Positions 50,807 to 59,627 of a stretch of 64,000 bases of DNA are shown piece by piece. The position numbers were made by a program, and so were the translations under genes. Below the pieces are notes generated by a model. That model searched no databases, was not told the DNA's origin, and saw only the letters and a program-made list of their open reading frames with translations. This stretch comes from Parasediminibacterium sp031424995. GTDB lineage: Bacteria; Bacteroidota; Bacteroidia; Chitinophagales; Chitinophagaceae. Each line of letters begins with the position of its first letter. The first letter of the stretch is position 1. The stretch spans positions 1 to 64,000 of the forward strand of contig JANPIP010000052.1 of assembly GCA_031424995.1 (NCBI GenBank), written 5' to 3'.

Positions 50807-53800
50807 TTAAAAATCTAACCCAAGGGCAAAATACATAACAGGCTGCCCTTTAAATATTCCCTTCATTGGCCAGGCGGTATCAAACTTCATAAAATAACCT
50901 AAAAGGTTACTGCGCACACCAAAACCATAACCACCTGCAAAAGGGCCAAGGCCACCTGCATCTATACGCACTGTTACAGGGCTGGTTGGGTCAGTGTATA
51001 CTTCGCTTGGGCGTTTAATGCCATTGTATGTTCCATTCCATGCAGTACCAAGATCAACAAATTGTACTAATTGAAAATTACGCAGGAAAGCATTATTGAT
51101 GGGCTTATTTAAAAGTGTGGCAAAGATTGGGAAACGCAACTCACTGTTAATTACAAAAGCATTGTTACCATTGGCAATATTTTGGTTATACCCACGCATG
51201 TTTACGGCTAATGCCTGAAATGCATACGTTTGATCTGGTGCAGGCTGATTATTGTTGAATTTAGGACCCAACCATCCATCAACACCTCCTAAATAATATA
51301 CAATTTTTTTATTACCCCAGCTTAAATCTGCTGCTGCCCTTGTAGCCCATATAAAATTGCGGTAAATTTTAAGATAATGCCTGGCGTCAAAACCAAGGTT
51401 ATAGGTCATGTCTTTCGCACCGCCGCTGAATGGCTGATTAATATCCATATATACTTTATAGCGAAGGCCATTCCATATATTTTGTGTTGGATTAATGGTG
51501 TTATCATGCACATATTCAAGCCTTGCCAACGCATATTTTGCAAGTGTATCAGGCTCTTTAAGGCTTAAAGGATCAAATGCTTTTAAAATACCCCTGTCTG
51601 TTCTGAAACCTAATGTTGCACGAACGCTTTTTACCTCGTTTAACGGATAAGTAAAATTAGACTGGTACAAATTGGTAATAAGGTTGGTAGGAACACCAAA
51701 AAAGTCAGACACATTGCTGCGGTAATAAGTAAGACCCCAGTCAACCCTTCTCCTGAAATTCTGGAAAGAAAAAAATACATCTTTATCGCCAAGATTGGCT
51801 CCTATACGCACGCCACCTACAAACTTAATATCTTCAAACAGGTCGCTTGTGCCTACCCTGAAAGTAAAGTTGATGTCGTTTCCATTGTTTTGTATGGGGC
51901 CATTACCGCCTGCATAAGGCTGGTATCGGTTTATTAAAAGGTTATTGGTAACACCTGCCATTAAATAATCTGCACTAAACTTTAAGTTATAGTTGTACAG
52001 TTTTGTTTTGCTTAAATACGATTCTTTTTTAGGGGCTTCTTTGGTTTTTTGTACCAATGCTGCTGTTAAGCTATCCTGTGCATCATCACCAAATTCGTTT
52101 TGGAAGAAATCTTTAGTTTTAGGTTTGCTGGTATCTGCCAACACAGGCGTTGGAACGGCAGCTCCTTTTTTATAATTTTTAGGCTTGCCTTCTGCCGCTT
52201 TTTTTATGCCCATTACACCCTGCATATATTCAGTGGGGCGGGCATTTACATTACGCTTTCTCAAAGCATCTTCATTTACTTTAAGCTTGTATAAAAATTT
52301 GTAATCGCCCTCACGCCTTGTTTCACTTACCTGCCCGTTGTTGCCTGCTGTTCTTGTTTCCAGCAAGGCACTTTGGTAATTAGTAATTGGGAAACTGTAA
52401 GTTGAATCTTTATATACCTGGAAATAACTGATGCTGTCTGGCTCATGTTTTTGCCATGCCAATAAAGTGCTGTCCATTTCTTTTGGCGAAGGGTTGCGCA
52501 GCAATTCATCACCTACATAATACAAAGTATCTAAACCATTTCTTTGGGTTGAAAAGAAGCCTGCCCAACGATTGGCAATACCATTTTCATCACTTACAAA
52601 AGTAAAGTGATTGGTGTTGTACTGCATGGGGTTGGTAGCGTTACCATATTTTACATTGGTTAACTGCGCAATTTGTTTTGTAGGGCCGTTGTTTAAAATA
52701 TCAACAATGTAAATATTAAAACGGTAGCGGCTTGGTAAAACGGTATCACTGTTGGGTGCATTGTTACCTGGCCTGTTACTTGAAAATATAATACCTGAAC
52801 GGTTAGGGAAGGATACAAATGTTGGGTTCAGGTCATCATAAATATCGTTGGTAATTTGTTTGGTTTTTTGCTCTTCAATTTTGTAAGTATAAATATCTGA
52901 ATGGCCATTTTTTACAGCACTTAGTACCAATGTATTGGCATCAAGCATAAAGTTGGCATCCAGTATCTGATCAAAATCATCTATGTTTTGTTTAAAGCGT
53001 TTGTAACGCGCAATGGCATCGTACACAAACATTTTTGTATGACCATTTTCCCAATAAATTACCAGTAAACGTTGACCTTTGGTATCCCAGGAAAGTATGG
53101 GATAATTAGGGTTGATATCGCCCTGGTTTGTTTTTACACCTTTATCAAGCAGTATAGTGGTTTGATAAAAATTCTCAACCAGTTTAACCCTGTACACGCC
53201 CTTTCTAAATTCAACTACTGCATAGTTATTATTACGTGGATTTGGGTTGGCCTGAAAACGGAAATAATCATTTTTAGATACATCTTCAGTAATGCTTAAA
53301 ACACCTTTTGGTGCATTCTTGCGTTGCCTTATGTCTTTGTAATATTTATCCTGTTCGTAGGTCATAAAATCAGCAAGAACTTCTTTGAATTTTTTCTTAC
53401 AAATTTTTTCAGATGCCTTGTTCAGGTTTTTATAAATACGCGCCAGGTAAAGGAAGTAGGTAATATTTTCAGTCTTGTATTTCTCACCAATGTATTGCCA
53501 AAAAGAGTGTCCTGCAAGTAAAGGTTTATCAAAAGCAAACTGGTAAAAATTATTGTAGTTACCACTAAGCATTTGGCTTTTTAATTCATCATCAAGTTGC
53601 GGGCTCCATGGCTCGGCAACGTAAGCAACATAACCATCGGTAAGCCAAACCGGTAAATCAAGCAAGGCCTGGTTACTTGCAAATTCACCAATGTCTTCTC
53701 CAAACAATAAATTATCTAATAAAAGCCTTGCAATACCTTCTCTTATCTGCTGTTTTAAATGGCTGTGGTTACCATCAAAATAAACCACTATTTTATTGTT

Positions 53801-54154
53801 TACCAGCTTGGTAAGGCCGCCAGCATTTTGCCAGTCGCTGCCAAGGCCAACATTACTTTGCTTGTATTCATCGTAACTGTTGTACACTAAAATATTGGTC
53901 TTGCGCTGCAGCGAATATTCTTCAAAAGCCTCAATGCCGGGCAGCTCATCTTCCGCAATTTGCGCCACAAATTTTCCAAGTTCAGTACCCCCCTGCGATA
54001 CATAGGTGTTGAAGTTAGGCGATTGATAAAATTTCCATTGCATTTTTTTAAACTGTACACGGTTTTTACCAAATGTTACAGCGTTTACCTGCGCCATTGT
54101 AGCCACAGGAAACACGAATGCCATCATCCAAAAAAACAACTGCTTTTTATTCAT
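50807..54154 (-). CDS. Large outer-membrane protein: peptidase-like head, TolB-like propeller, Omp85-like barrel
   Basis: About 1115 residues with a signal peptide (LFFWMMAFVFPVATMAQ). The N-terminal region (about 25-290) resembles the gluzincin-type domain that often precedes TolB-like propellers, but its expected HExxH is not seen; the site reads REGIARLLLDNLL. A beta-propeller with TolB/WD40-like repeats follows (about 300-620; for example GIIFSSNRPGNNAP and NHFTFVSDENGIANRWAG), then a Lys/Pro linker and a C-terminal barrel of BamA/Omp85 type (VRATLGFRTDRGIL, LVQFVDLGTAWNG, GGYGFGVRSNLLGYF, end YFALGLDF). The function is unknown; surface or outer-membrane assembly is a guess. ATG at 54154 gives the cleaner signal peptide; one three codons earlier is possible. 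Confidence 0.8.
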   Translation of the reverse strand: MNKKQLFFWMMAFVFPVATMAQVNAVTFGKNRVQFKKMQWKFYQSPNFNTYVSQGGTELGKFVAQIAEDELPGIEAFEEYSLQRKTNILVYNSYDEYKQSNVGLGSDWQNAGGLTKLVNNKIVVYFDGNHSHLKQQIREGIARLLLDNLLFGEDIGEFASNQALLDLPVWLTDGYVAYVAEPWSPQLDDELKSQMLSGNYNNFYQFAFDKPLLAGHSFWQYIGEKYKTENITYFLYLARIYKNLNKASEKICKKKFKEVLADFMTYEQDKYYKDIRQRKNAPKGVLSITEDVSKNDYFRFQANPNPRNNNYAVVEFRKGVYRVKLVENFYQTTILLDKGVKTNQGDINPNYPILSWDTKGQRLLVIYWENGHTKMFVYDAIARYKRFKQNIDDFDQILDANFMLDANTLVLSAVKNGHSDIYTYKIEEQKTKQITNDIYDDLNPTFVSFPNRSGIIFSSNRPGNNAPNSDTVLPSRYRFNIYIVDILNNGPTKQIAQLTNVKYGNATNPMQYNTNHFTFVSDENGIANRWAGFFSTQRNGLDTLYYVGDELLRNPSPKEMDSTLLAWQKHEPDSISYFQVYKDSTYSFPITNYQSALLETRTAGNNGQVSETRREGDYKFLYKLKVNEDALRKRNVNARPTEYMQGVMGIKKAAEGKPKNYKKGAAVPTPVLADTSKPKTKDFFQNEFGDDAQDSLTAALVQKTKEAPKKESYLSKTKLYNYNLKFSADYLMAGVTNNLLINRYQPYAGGNGPIQNNGNDINFTFRVGTSDLFEDIKFVGGVRIGANLGDKDVFFSFQNFRRRVDWGLTYYRSNVSDFFGVPTNLITNLYQSNFTYPLNEVKSVRATLGFRTDRGILKAFDPLSLKEPDTLAKYALARLEYVHDNTINPTQNIWNGLRYKVYMDINQPFSGGAKDMTYNLGFDARHYLKIYRNFIWATRAAADLSWGNKKIVYYLGGVDGWLGPKFNNNQPAPDQTYAFQALAVNMRGYNQNIANGNNAFVINSELRFPIFATLLNKPINNAFLRNFQLVQFVDLGTAWNGTYNGIKRPSEVYTDPTSPVTVRIDAGGLGPFAGGYGFGVRSNLLGYFMKFDTAWPMKGIFKGQPVMYFALGLDF

Positions 54155-54356
54155 TATTTGCATAGCCGGTCTTTGCTTTAAAAGTTGTAGAGACTGTAAC
54201 AGTAACGATTGTTGCTTAACAAAAGTTTACTGCAATTCTCTTAACATTTTTTTGTAATAGTAAATGTAAGTTCATTCAATTTTGTGGCAGATTTTATTAC
54301 GTTGAAAGGCTGTTAAAATTAAGGATTTACATTTATCATCATTAAACATTTATCTG

Positions 54357-54995
54357 ATGTTACATATTGAGGTTTTTACGTTCAACCCTGTGCAGGAAAA
54401 TACTTATTTAATTTATAATGATAAAGGCAACGCCATTATCATTGATCCTGGCTGTTACTTTAGTGCTGAGCAGGAAATGCTGCAAAGTTTTTTAGAAGTT
54501 AATGGATTGAAAGCTTTACAATTAATTAATACCCATTGCCATCTTGACCATGTTTTTGGCAACAAATGGGTACACAAAACTTTTGGCCTTGAGCTTTATA
54601 TTCATCCTTTAGAAGAAAAGGTTTTAGAGTTTGCCCCGCAAAGCGGGATGAAATGGGGGCTGCCATTTGAAAACTACAACGGCCCATTACATTTTATACA
54701 TGAAGGCGATACCATAAAACTTGATGAAGATGAGTTGAAAGTATTACTTACGCCAGGCCATTCGCCAGGAAGTGTTTCACTGTACTGCGCAGCGCAGCAA
54801 TTTATTATTGCAGGCGATGCTTTGTTTAATGAAAGTATTGGCAGAACAGATTTACCTGGCGGTAATCATGCCACTTTAATAAATGCTATAAAAACGCAAT
54901 TACTGGTTTTGCCTAATGAAACTAAAGTGTACAGCGGCCACGGCAAAAGCACCACCATTGGGCATGAAAAATTGTATAATCCTTATTTACAATAA
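54357..54995 (+). CDS. MBL-fold metallo-hydrolase (glyoxalase II-like)
   Basis: A 212-residue metallo-beta-lactamase-fold hydrolase. The metal motif is THCHLDH (His60, His62, Asp64, His65); further ligands lie in TPGHSPGSVSLY, AGDALFNESIGRTDLPGG and YSGHGKSTTIGHE. This is the small group often labelled hydroxyacylglutathione hydrolase-like; the substrate cannot be told from sequence. The start ATG has a short leader. A terminator follows. Confidence 0.92.
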   Translation: MLHIEVFTFNPVQENTYLIYNDKGNAIIIDPGCYFSAEQEMLQSFLEVNGLKALQLINTHCHLDHVFGNKWVHKTFGLELYIHPLEEKVLEFAPQSGMKWGLPFENYNGPLHFIHEGDTIKLDEDELKVLLTPGHSPGSVSLYCAAQQFIIAGDALFNESIGRTDLPGGNHATLINAIKTQLLVLPNETKVYSGHGKSTTIGHEKLYNPYLQ

Positions 54996-54996
54996 A

Positions 54997-55035
54997 AAAA
55001 GCCATTCCATAATTACTTATGGAATGGCTAAAAAA
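54997..55035. terminator. Bidirectional terminator
   Basis: AGCCATTCCATA and TATGGAATGGCT form a 12-bp stem between the convergent MBL and amt genes, with A and T runs on each side. Confidence 0.9.
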
Positions 55036-55062
55036 TCAAAAATCAAAATCAAAAAGTAACAG

Positions 55063-56379
55063 TTATATCGTTTCGTCGTGTTGTGTAAGGTCAAGGCCAA
55101 TTTCTTCTTCCTCAGCAGTTACACGCATTGGGTGAATTAAGTCAACAATTTTGAAGACTACAAAACCCATCACTACTGAAAAAACAACAACTATCAAACA
55201 TCCTAATAATTGTTTAAGGAAAAAATCTGTACCACCATAAAATAAACCATCATTGCCAAAAGCATTGATTTTTTTGTTGGCAAAAACACCAGTTAAAATC
55301 ATACCAACAATACCACCAATACCATGACAAGGGAATACATCTAATGTATCATCAATGGTTGTTTTACCTTTCCAGTAAACAGCCAAGTTAGATAGTATTG
55401 CACCTACAACACCAATAATTATACTTTGTGGAATACCTACAAAACCTGCACCTGGTGTAATGGCAACCAAACCAACCACAGCACCAATGCAAAAACCTAA
55501 TGCAGATGGTTTTCTGCCTCTTAAAGCATCAAAGAAAATCCACGCTAAACCAGCAGCAGCCGATGCGGTATTTGTAGTAGCAAAAGCTGAAACCGCTAAA
55601 CTACCTGCACCTACAGCAGAACCTGCGTTAAAACCAAACCAGCCAAACCATAACAAACCTGTACCCAATAAAACGTACGGTACGTTTGCTGGCTGATGAG
55701 CTTCCTGTGCAATATGCGCTTTTCTTCTTTTCAGTATGATTGCACCTGCTAACGCAGAACAACCAGCAGATATGTGTACTACGGTACCACCTGCAAAGTC
55801 AAGAACACCCATTTTAAATAAAATCCCTTCAGGATGCCAGGTCCAGTGTGCCAAAGGAGCATAAATTAATACGCTGAACAATACCATAAACAAAACGTAA
55901 GACGTAAAACGAATACGTTCTGCAGTTGCACCAACCACAAGGGCTGGCGTAATAATGGCAAACTTCATTTGAAACAAAGCGAACAGTAACAATGGAATTG
56001 TTGGTGCGAGGCTCCATGGTGCAGCAGCGTTGATACCTTTAAAGAATAAAAATTCAGTAGGGTCGCCAATAAAACCATGGTAAGACTTGCCAAATGCAAG
56101 GCTAAAACCAACAACTACCCAAAGTACACTAATTAAGCCTGTAGCAATAAAGCTTTGCAACATGGTAGATATTACATTCTTTTTTGCTACCATACCGCCA
56201 TAAAAGAATGATAAACCTGGGGTCATTAATAATACCAACGCCGCAGAAATCAAAAGCCATGCAATGTCTGCATAGTTGTATACTTTAGAACCGTCAAAAT
56301 CTGCAAATAATGGTGTGAACATAGCTACTATTGCAAATGCAACGAGCAGTATGAATGGAATAGGACTCGACTTAGTCAT
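55063..56379 (-). CDS. amt: Ammonium transporter (first of two)
   Basis: A 438-residue Amt/MEP/Rh channel with 11 predicted helices. The pore His pair is in APLAHWTWHPEG and DVFPCHGIGGIVGMILTG; LLWFGWFGFNAGSAVGA and GFCIGAVVGLVAITPGAGFV are family signatures. It brings ammonium across the inner membrane. The C-terminal tail (RVTAEEEEIGLDLTQHDETI) is the part that usually contacts PII proteins, but no glnK/glnB is in the window. It lies downstream of the porin-like gene and is probably co-transcribed with it. Confidence 0.96.
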   Translation of the reverse strand: MTKSSPIPFILLVAFAIVAMFTPLFADFDGSKVYNYADIAWLLISAALVLLMTPGLSFFYGGMVAKKNVISTMLQSFIATGLISVLWVVVGFSLAFGKSYHGFIGDPTEFLFFKGINAAAPWSLAPTIPLLLFALFQMKFAIITPALVVGATAERIRFTSYVLFMVLFSVLIYAPLAHWTWHPEGILFKMGVLDFAGGTVVHISAGCSALAGAIILKRRKAHIAQEAHQPANVPYVLLGTGLLWFGWFGFNAGSAVGAGSLAVSAFATTNTASAAAGLAWIFFDALRGRKPSALGFCIGAVVGLVAITPGAGFVGIPQSIIIGVVGAILSNLAVYWKGKTTIDDTLDVFPCHGIGGIVGMILTGVFANKKINAFGNDGLFYGGTDFFLKQLLGCLIVVVFSVVMGFVVFKIVDLIHPMRVTAEEEEIGLDLTQHDETI

Positions 56380-56424
56380 AAAATACTTGGTTTGAGTTGG
56401 GGGAATAAATTTTATTAAAAGCCA

Positions 56425-57516
56425 TTAGAATTTGTACGTAGCAGCTAAGATAAATTGAGAGGCACTTTTAGTAGCTGCACCATCACTCTTAAGAAATGCA
56501 TTGTCTTTTGCATTATCAAGGCGGAATTCAGGAATGATAGTTAAGTTATCAATTTTAAAATTGGCTGACAATGTTGGGATAAATATGCTTGTTCCTATTC
56601 CAACTACATTCTTAGTATCACTTACATATTCACCACGAAGTGTTAAACCAAATTTACTTGAAGGATCAAAATTCAAGTAAATGGCATTACTTGACCAGCT
56701 GTTAGAAGTACCAGCAACTTTTCTTGATTGAATGGTACCATCGTAATTAATGGCGAATTTATCGCTAATAACACCCATTAAAACTAAGTCAAATTGTGAT
56801 AAAGTATACGGAAGAAGTGGGTCAACATTATTTGTACCACCCTGATAGTTTAGGTATGCTTTAAACTTGTCATTATTTGAAGCAGTACTTAACTGTGCAA
56901 TAGCAACTTTACCTGAAGAAGTAGTTGTTGAGAAATCTGTAGGATTTGCAACACCTATCATAAAAGCAGTTTTACCACCTAAGGAGATATCAGCTTTTAG
57001 GCCAGTATGAAAGAAAGGACCATAAGAGAACCCATAACTCATACTGTAGTTTCTATTAGCAACTGCATCTACCAGTTCGTAACCAATATGCGTAGCAAAT
57101 TTACCCATGGTAAATTTTACTTTACTGCTTGGTGCGTAAGTAATATACAATTGTTTAACTGCTGCTAAAGTTGAAATTTCATTCCCAGTAAGTCTAGCAC
57201 CAGTAGCAGGATCAAATAACCAACCTTTACCATCGTTGTATGAGAATTCCTGCGCCCTTCTACCAAAACCTAAATCAGCAGTTGCAGAAACCTTACCAAT
57301 ACTGTGATCAACTTTTAAAGTTGCCATACCCAACTCAAAAGAATTGTTTGAATTGGTAAAACTTGTTTTATTGTTGCCTTTTCCAGCAAAATCAAAACGA
57401 TAGTACGCATCTACAGAACCTGAAAGAGTAGGCCCTTTTTTTGTAGAATCCTGGGCAAAACCTGCCGTTGCCAATGCCATTGCTAAACCCGAAAAAAGTA
57501 GTTGTTTTTTGTTCAT
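56425..57516 (-). CDS. Outer-membrane beta-barrel protein (porin-like) linked to ammonium uptake
   Basis: A 363-residue barrel with a signal peptide (MNKKQLLFSGLAMALATAGF, then AQ). The mature part has alternating strands such as TLSGSVDAYYRFDFAG, KVSATADLGFGRRAQEF, FTMGKFATHIGYELVD and a terminal strand FILAATYKF. It fits the putative beta-barrel porin type (BbpP/BBP2-like) found next to amt genes in Bacteroidota. An outer-membrane path for ammonium or small nitrogen compounds is inferred from its place between two amt genes. ATG at 57516 is chosen because the signal peptide starts there. Confidence 0.82.
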   Translation of the reverse strand: MNKKQLLFSGLAMALATAGFAQDSTKKGPTLSGSVDAYYRFDFAGKGNNKTSFTNSNNSFELGMATLKVDHSIGKVSATADLGFGRRAQEFSYNDGKGWLFDPATGARLTGNEISTLAAVKQLYITYAPSSKVKFTMGKFATHIGYELVDAVANRNYSMSYGFSYGPFFHTGLKADISLGGKTAFMIGVANPTDFSTTTSSGKVAIAQLSTASNNDKFKAYLNYQGGTNNVDPLLPYTLSQFDLVLMGVISDKFAINYDGTIQSRKVAGTSNSWSSNAIYLNFDPSSKFGLTLRGEYVSDTKNVVGIGTSIFIPTLSANFKIDNLTIIPEFRLDNAKDNAFLKSDGAATKSASQFILAATYKF

Positions 57517-57927
57517 AGTAGTTCTGTTTTGTTTGTTTGTTTTTGTTTTAAAATTGCTCACCACCAGCTCTCCATGTTAACCTGAACAGCCAGTGAATGA
57601 AATTTTCAGTTTAAAATAATGGTTAAATATGTCTTGTAATTATAAACGGAATTATAGACAATTTTGCTGGTTTGTATAAGCCCGATAAGCACTTGTTTAA
57701 ACTAAGTATAAACAAATCAGAAGCAGCAAAGCAGTTTAAAGCGAAAAAGCGTAAATGATAAATTCTCATTAAAACGGGTTTGTGTTAAAAAAAATTCTAC
57801 TATTACTTATTTTTGATAAAATAAACACAAAAAAATCAATTAAAGAAATATTTATACATATATTTTATTATCTAATATATTTGAATTGCTTGTGCTGCAT
57901 CATAAAATGCACTCATAACAGGGAAAT

Positions 57928-57959
57928 AAAAAGGCCCTGATCAAGATCAAGGCCTTTTT
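57928..57959. terminator. Bidirectional terminator downstream of the second amt gene
   Basis: AAAAAGGCCCTGATC pairs with GATCAAGGCCTTTTT (one wobble) around a 2-base loop. It ends the second amt transcript and separates it from the porin-amt pair. The rest of the 462-base gap 57517-57978 is AT-rich, with nothing clear besides promoter space for the porin gene. Confidence 0.85.
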
Positions 57960-57978
57960 ATAAAGTTGAAATTATTAT

Positions 57979-59343
57979 TTAATTTGAGGCTTGTGGACTA
58001 ACCTTGGCAAAAATACCTGCATACTCTTCATTATGCTGAGAAGCATCAAGACCAACTTCTTCTTCTTCTGTACTTACCCTTAATGGAAGTATAAAGTTGA
58101 TGAATTTAAAAATAGCAAAAGAAACAGTAAAACTATAAGCCACAACAATTGCCATTCCTTTTAATTGGGTGATAAAAAATGCAGTTTCACCATATATTAA
58201 GCCTGTTGCACCAGCCGTATTTACAGTTTTGGTAGAAAGAACACCTGTTAATATCATACCAACAATACCACCTAAACCATGGCACGGAAAAACATCCAGC
58301 GTATCATCCAATGAAGATTTACTTTTAAGATGCACTGCATAGTTAGAAATTATGGCTGCAATAAAACCAACAAAAATACTTTGCGGTATTGCAACAAAAC
58401 CTGCACCAGGCGTTATGGCAACTAACCCTACAACTGCACCAATGCAAAATCCTAACACAGATGGTTTTTTACCTCTTATTACATCAAAAAACATCCATGA
58501 CAATCCTGCTGCCGCTGCTGCAGTATTTGTAGTAGCAAATGCAGAAACCGCTAAAGCGTTTGCACCCAAAGCTGAACCAGCATTAAAGCCAAACCAGCCA
58601 AACCAAAGCAAACCAGTGCCAATTAACACATAAGGAATATTTGCAGGTGGAATTTCGCGGTTTTCAATGTGTGATTGTCTGCGTTTTAAAACCAGTGCAC
58701 CAGCCAAAGCCGCGCAACCTGCTGAAATATGTACCACGGTTCCGCCGGCAAAATCTAAAACGCCCCATTTAAATAAAAATCCTTCTGGGTGCCAAGTCCA
58801 ATGTGCCAATGGTGCATATACTAAAAGACTAAACAACACTATAAAAAGTATGTAAGCTGTAAAACGTATCCTTTCTGCAACTGCACCAACTACCAAACCT
58901 GGAGTTATTACAGCAAACATCAATTGAAATAAAGCGAATAATCCTAAAGGAATTGTTGGTGCCAACGACCATGGTGCACTTGAAGTAACGCCTTTAAAAA
59001 AGAAAAAAGTAGAGGGGCTACCAATAAAACCGCCAACAGTGTCGCCAAAACAAAGACTAAAACCAACCACAACCCATAAAACACTTACAACGCCCGCCGC
59101 TACAACACTTTTAATCATGGTAGATAATACATTTTTTCTGTGTACCATACCGCCATAAAAAAATGCAAGGCCAGGTGTCATTAAAAAAACTAATGCAGTA
59201 GCAACAATAATCCATGCAATATCAGCACCGCTGTATTTGCCTTCATCATTAAAATTAGCTACGGTTGGAATAAAAAGGGCCCCTATAGAAACCGCAGTTA
59301 AAACCAGGAAAGGTGCAATGCCCTTTAAAGTGACTTTTCTCAT
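57979..59343 (-). CDS. amt: Ammonium transporter (second of two)
   Basis: A 454-residue Amt channel closely similar to the one at 55.1 kb. It has the same pore elements (APLAHWTWHPEGFLFKWG, DVFPCHGLGGIVGMILTG) and signatures (LLWFGWFGFNAGSALGA). The tail is longer: RVSTEEEEVGLDASQHNEEY, then AGIFAKVSPQASN. The two probably arose by duplication and differ in the tail, the usual site of regulation. It is divergent from glutamine synthetase, with a 284-base AT-rich region between. ATG at 59343 is preferred to a TTG two codons earlier. Confidence 0.96.
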   Translation of the reverse strand: MRKVTLKGIAPFLVLTAVSIGALFIPTVANFNDEGKYSGADIAWIIVATALVFLMTPGLAFFYGGMVHRKNVLSTMIKSVVAAGVVSVLWVVVGFSLCFGDTVGGFIGSPSTFFFFKGVTSSAPWSLAPTIPLGLFALFQLMFAVITPGLVVGAVAERIRFTAYILFIVLFSLLVYAPLAHWTWHPEGFLFKWGVLDFAGGTVVHISAGCAALAGALVLKRRQSHIENREIPPANIPYVLIGTGLLWFGWFGFNAGSALGANALAVSAFATTNTAAAAAGLSWMFFDVIRGKKPSVLGFCIGAVVGLVAITPGAGFVAIPQSIFVGFIAAIISNYAVHLKSKSSLDDTLDVFPCHGLGGIVGMILTGVLSTKTVNTAGATGLIYGETAFFITQLKGMAIVVAYSFTVSFAIFKFINFILPLRVSTEEEEVGLDASQHNEEYAGIFAKVSPQASN

Positions 59344-59627
59344 CGTCAAAAAATTAGTTTTTTTGTTAATAAATCAATTATATGAGCAAAATAATAAAAA
59401 TTTTTACGAAAAAGTCAATATATTGTATATAATATTTAACGTTATGCGTAAGTTGTTGATAAATATATATAATGGTAATGTTTATTTTTTCACCGCATCA
59501 ACTAAAAAATATTAATCTTTAGGGTATTTTATCTAAACAAGAAAGAAGAAAATATTAAATTTTTTGGAAAAAATCAAAAAAAGGATTTCTTTTGAAGGAT
59601 TAACTACTTAATCAAAATATACGTACC

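Noticed and set aside
59344..59627. Possible riboswitch between amt and glutamine synthetase
   Set aside because: The region is AT-rich and has no conserved core that I could recognise; it is treated as a divergent promoter region.
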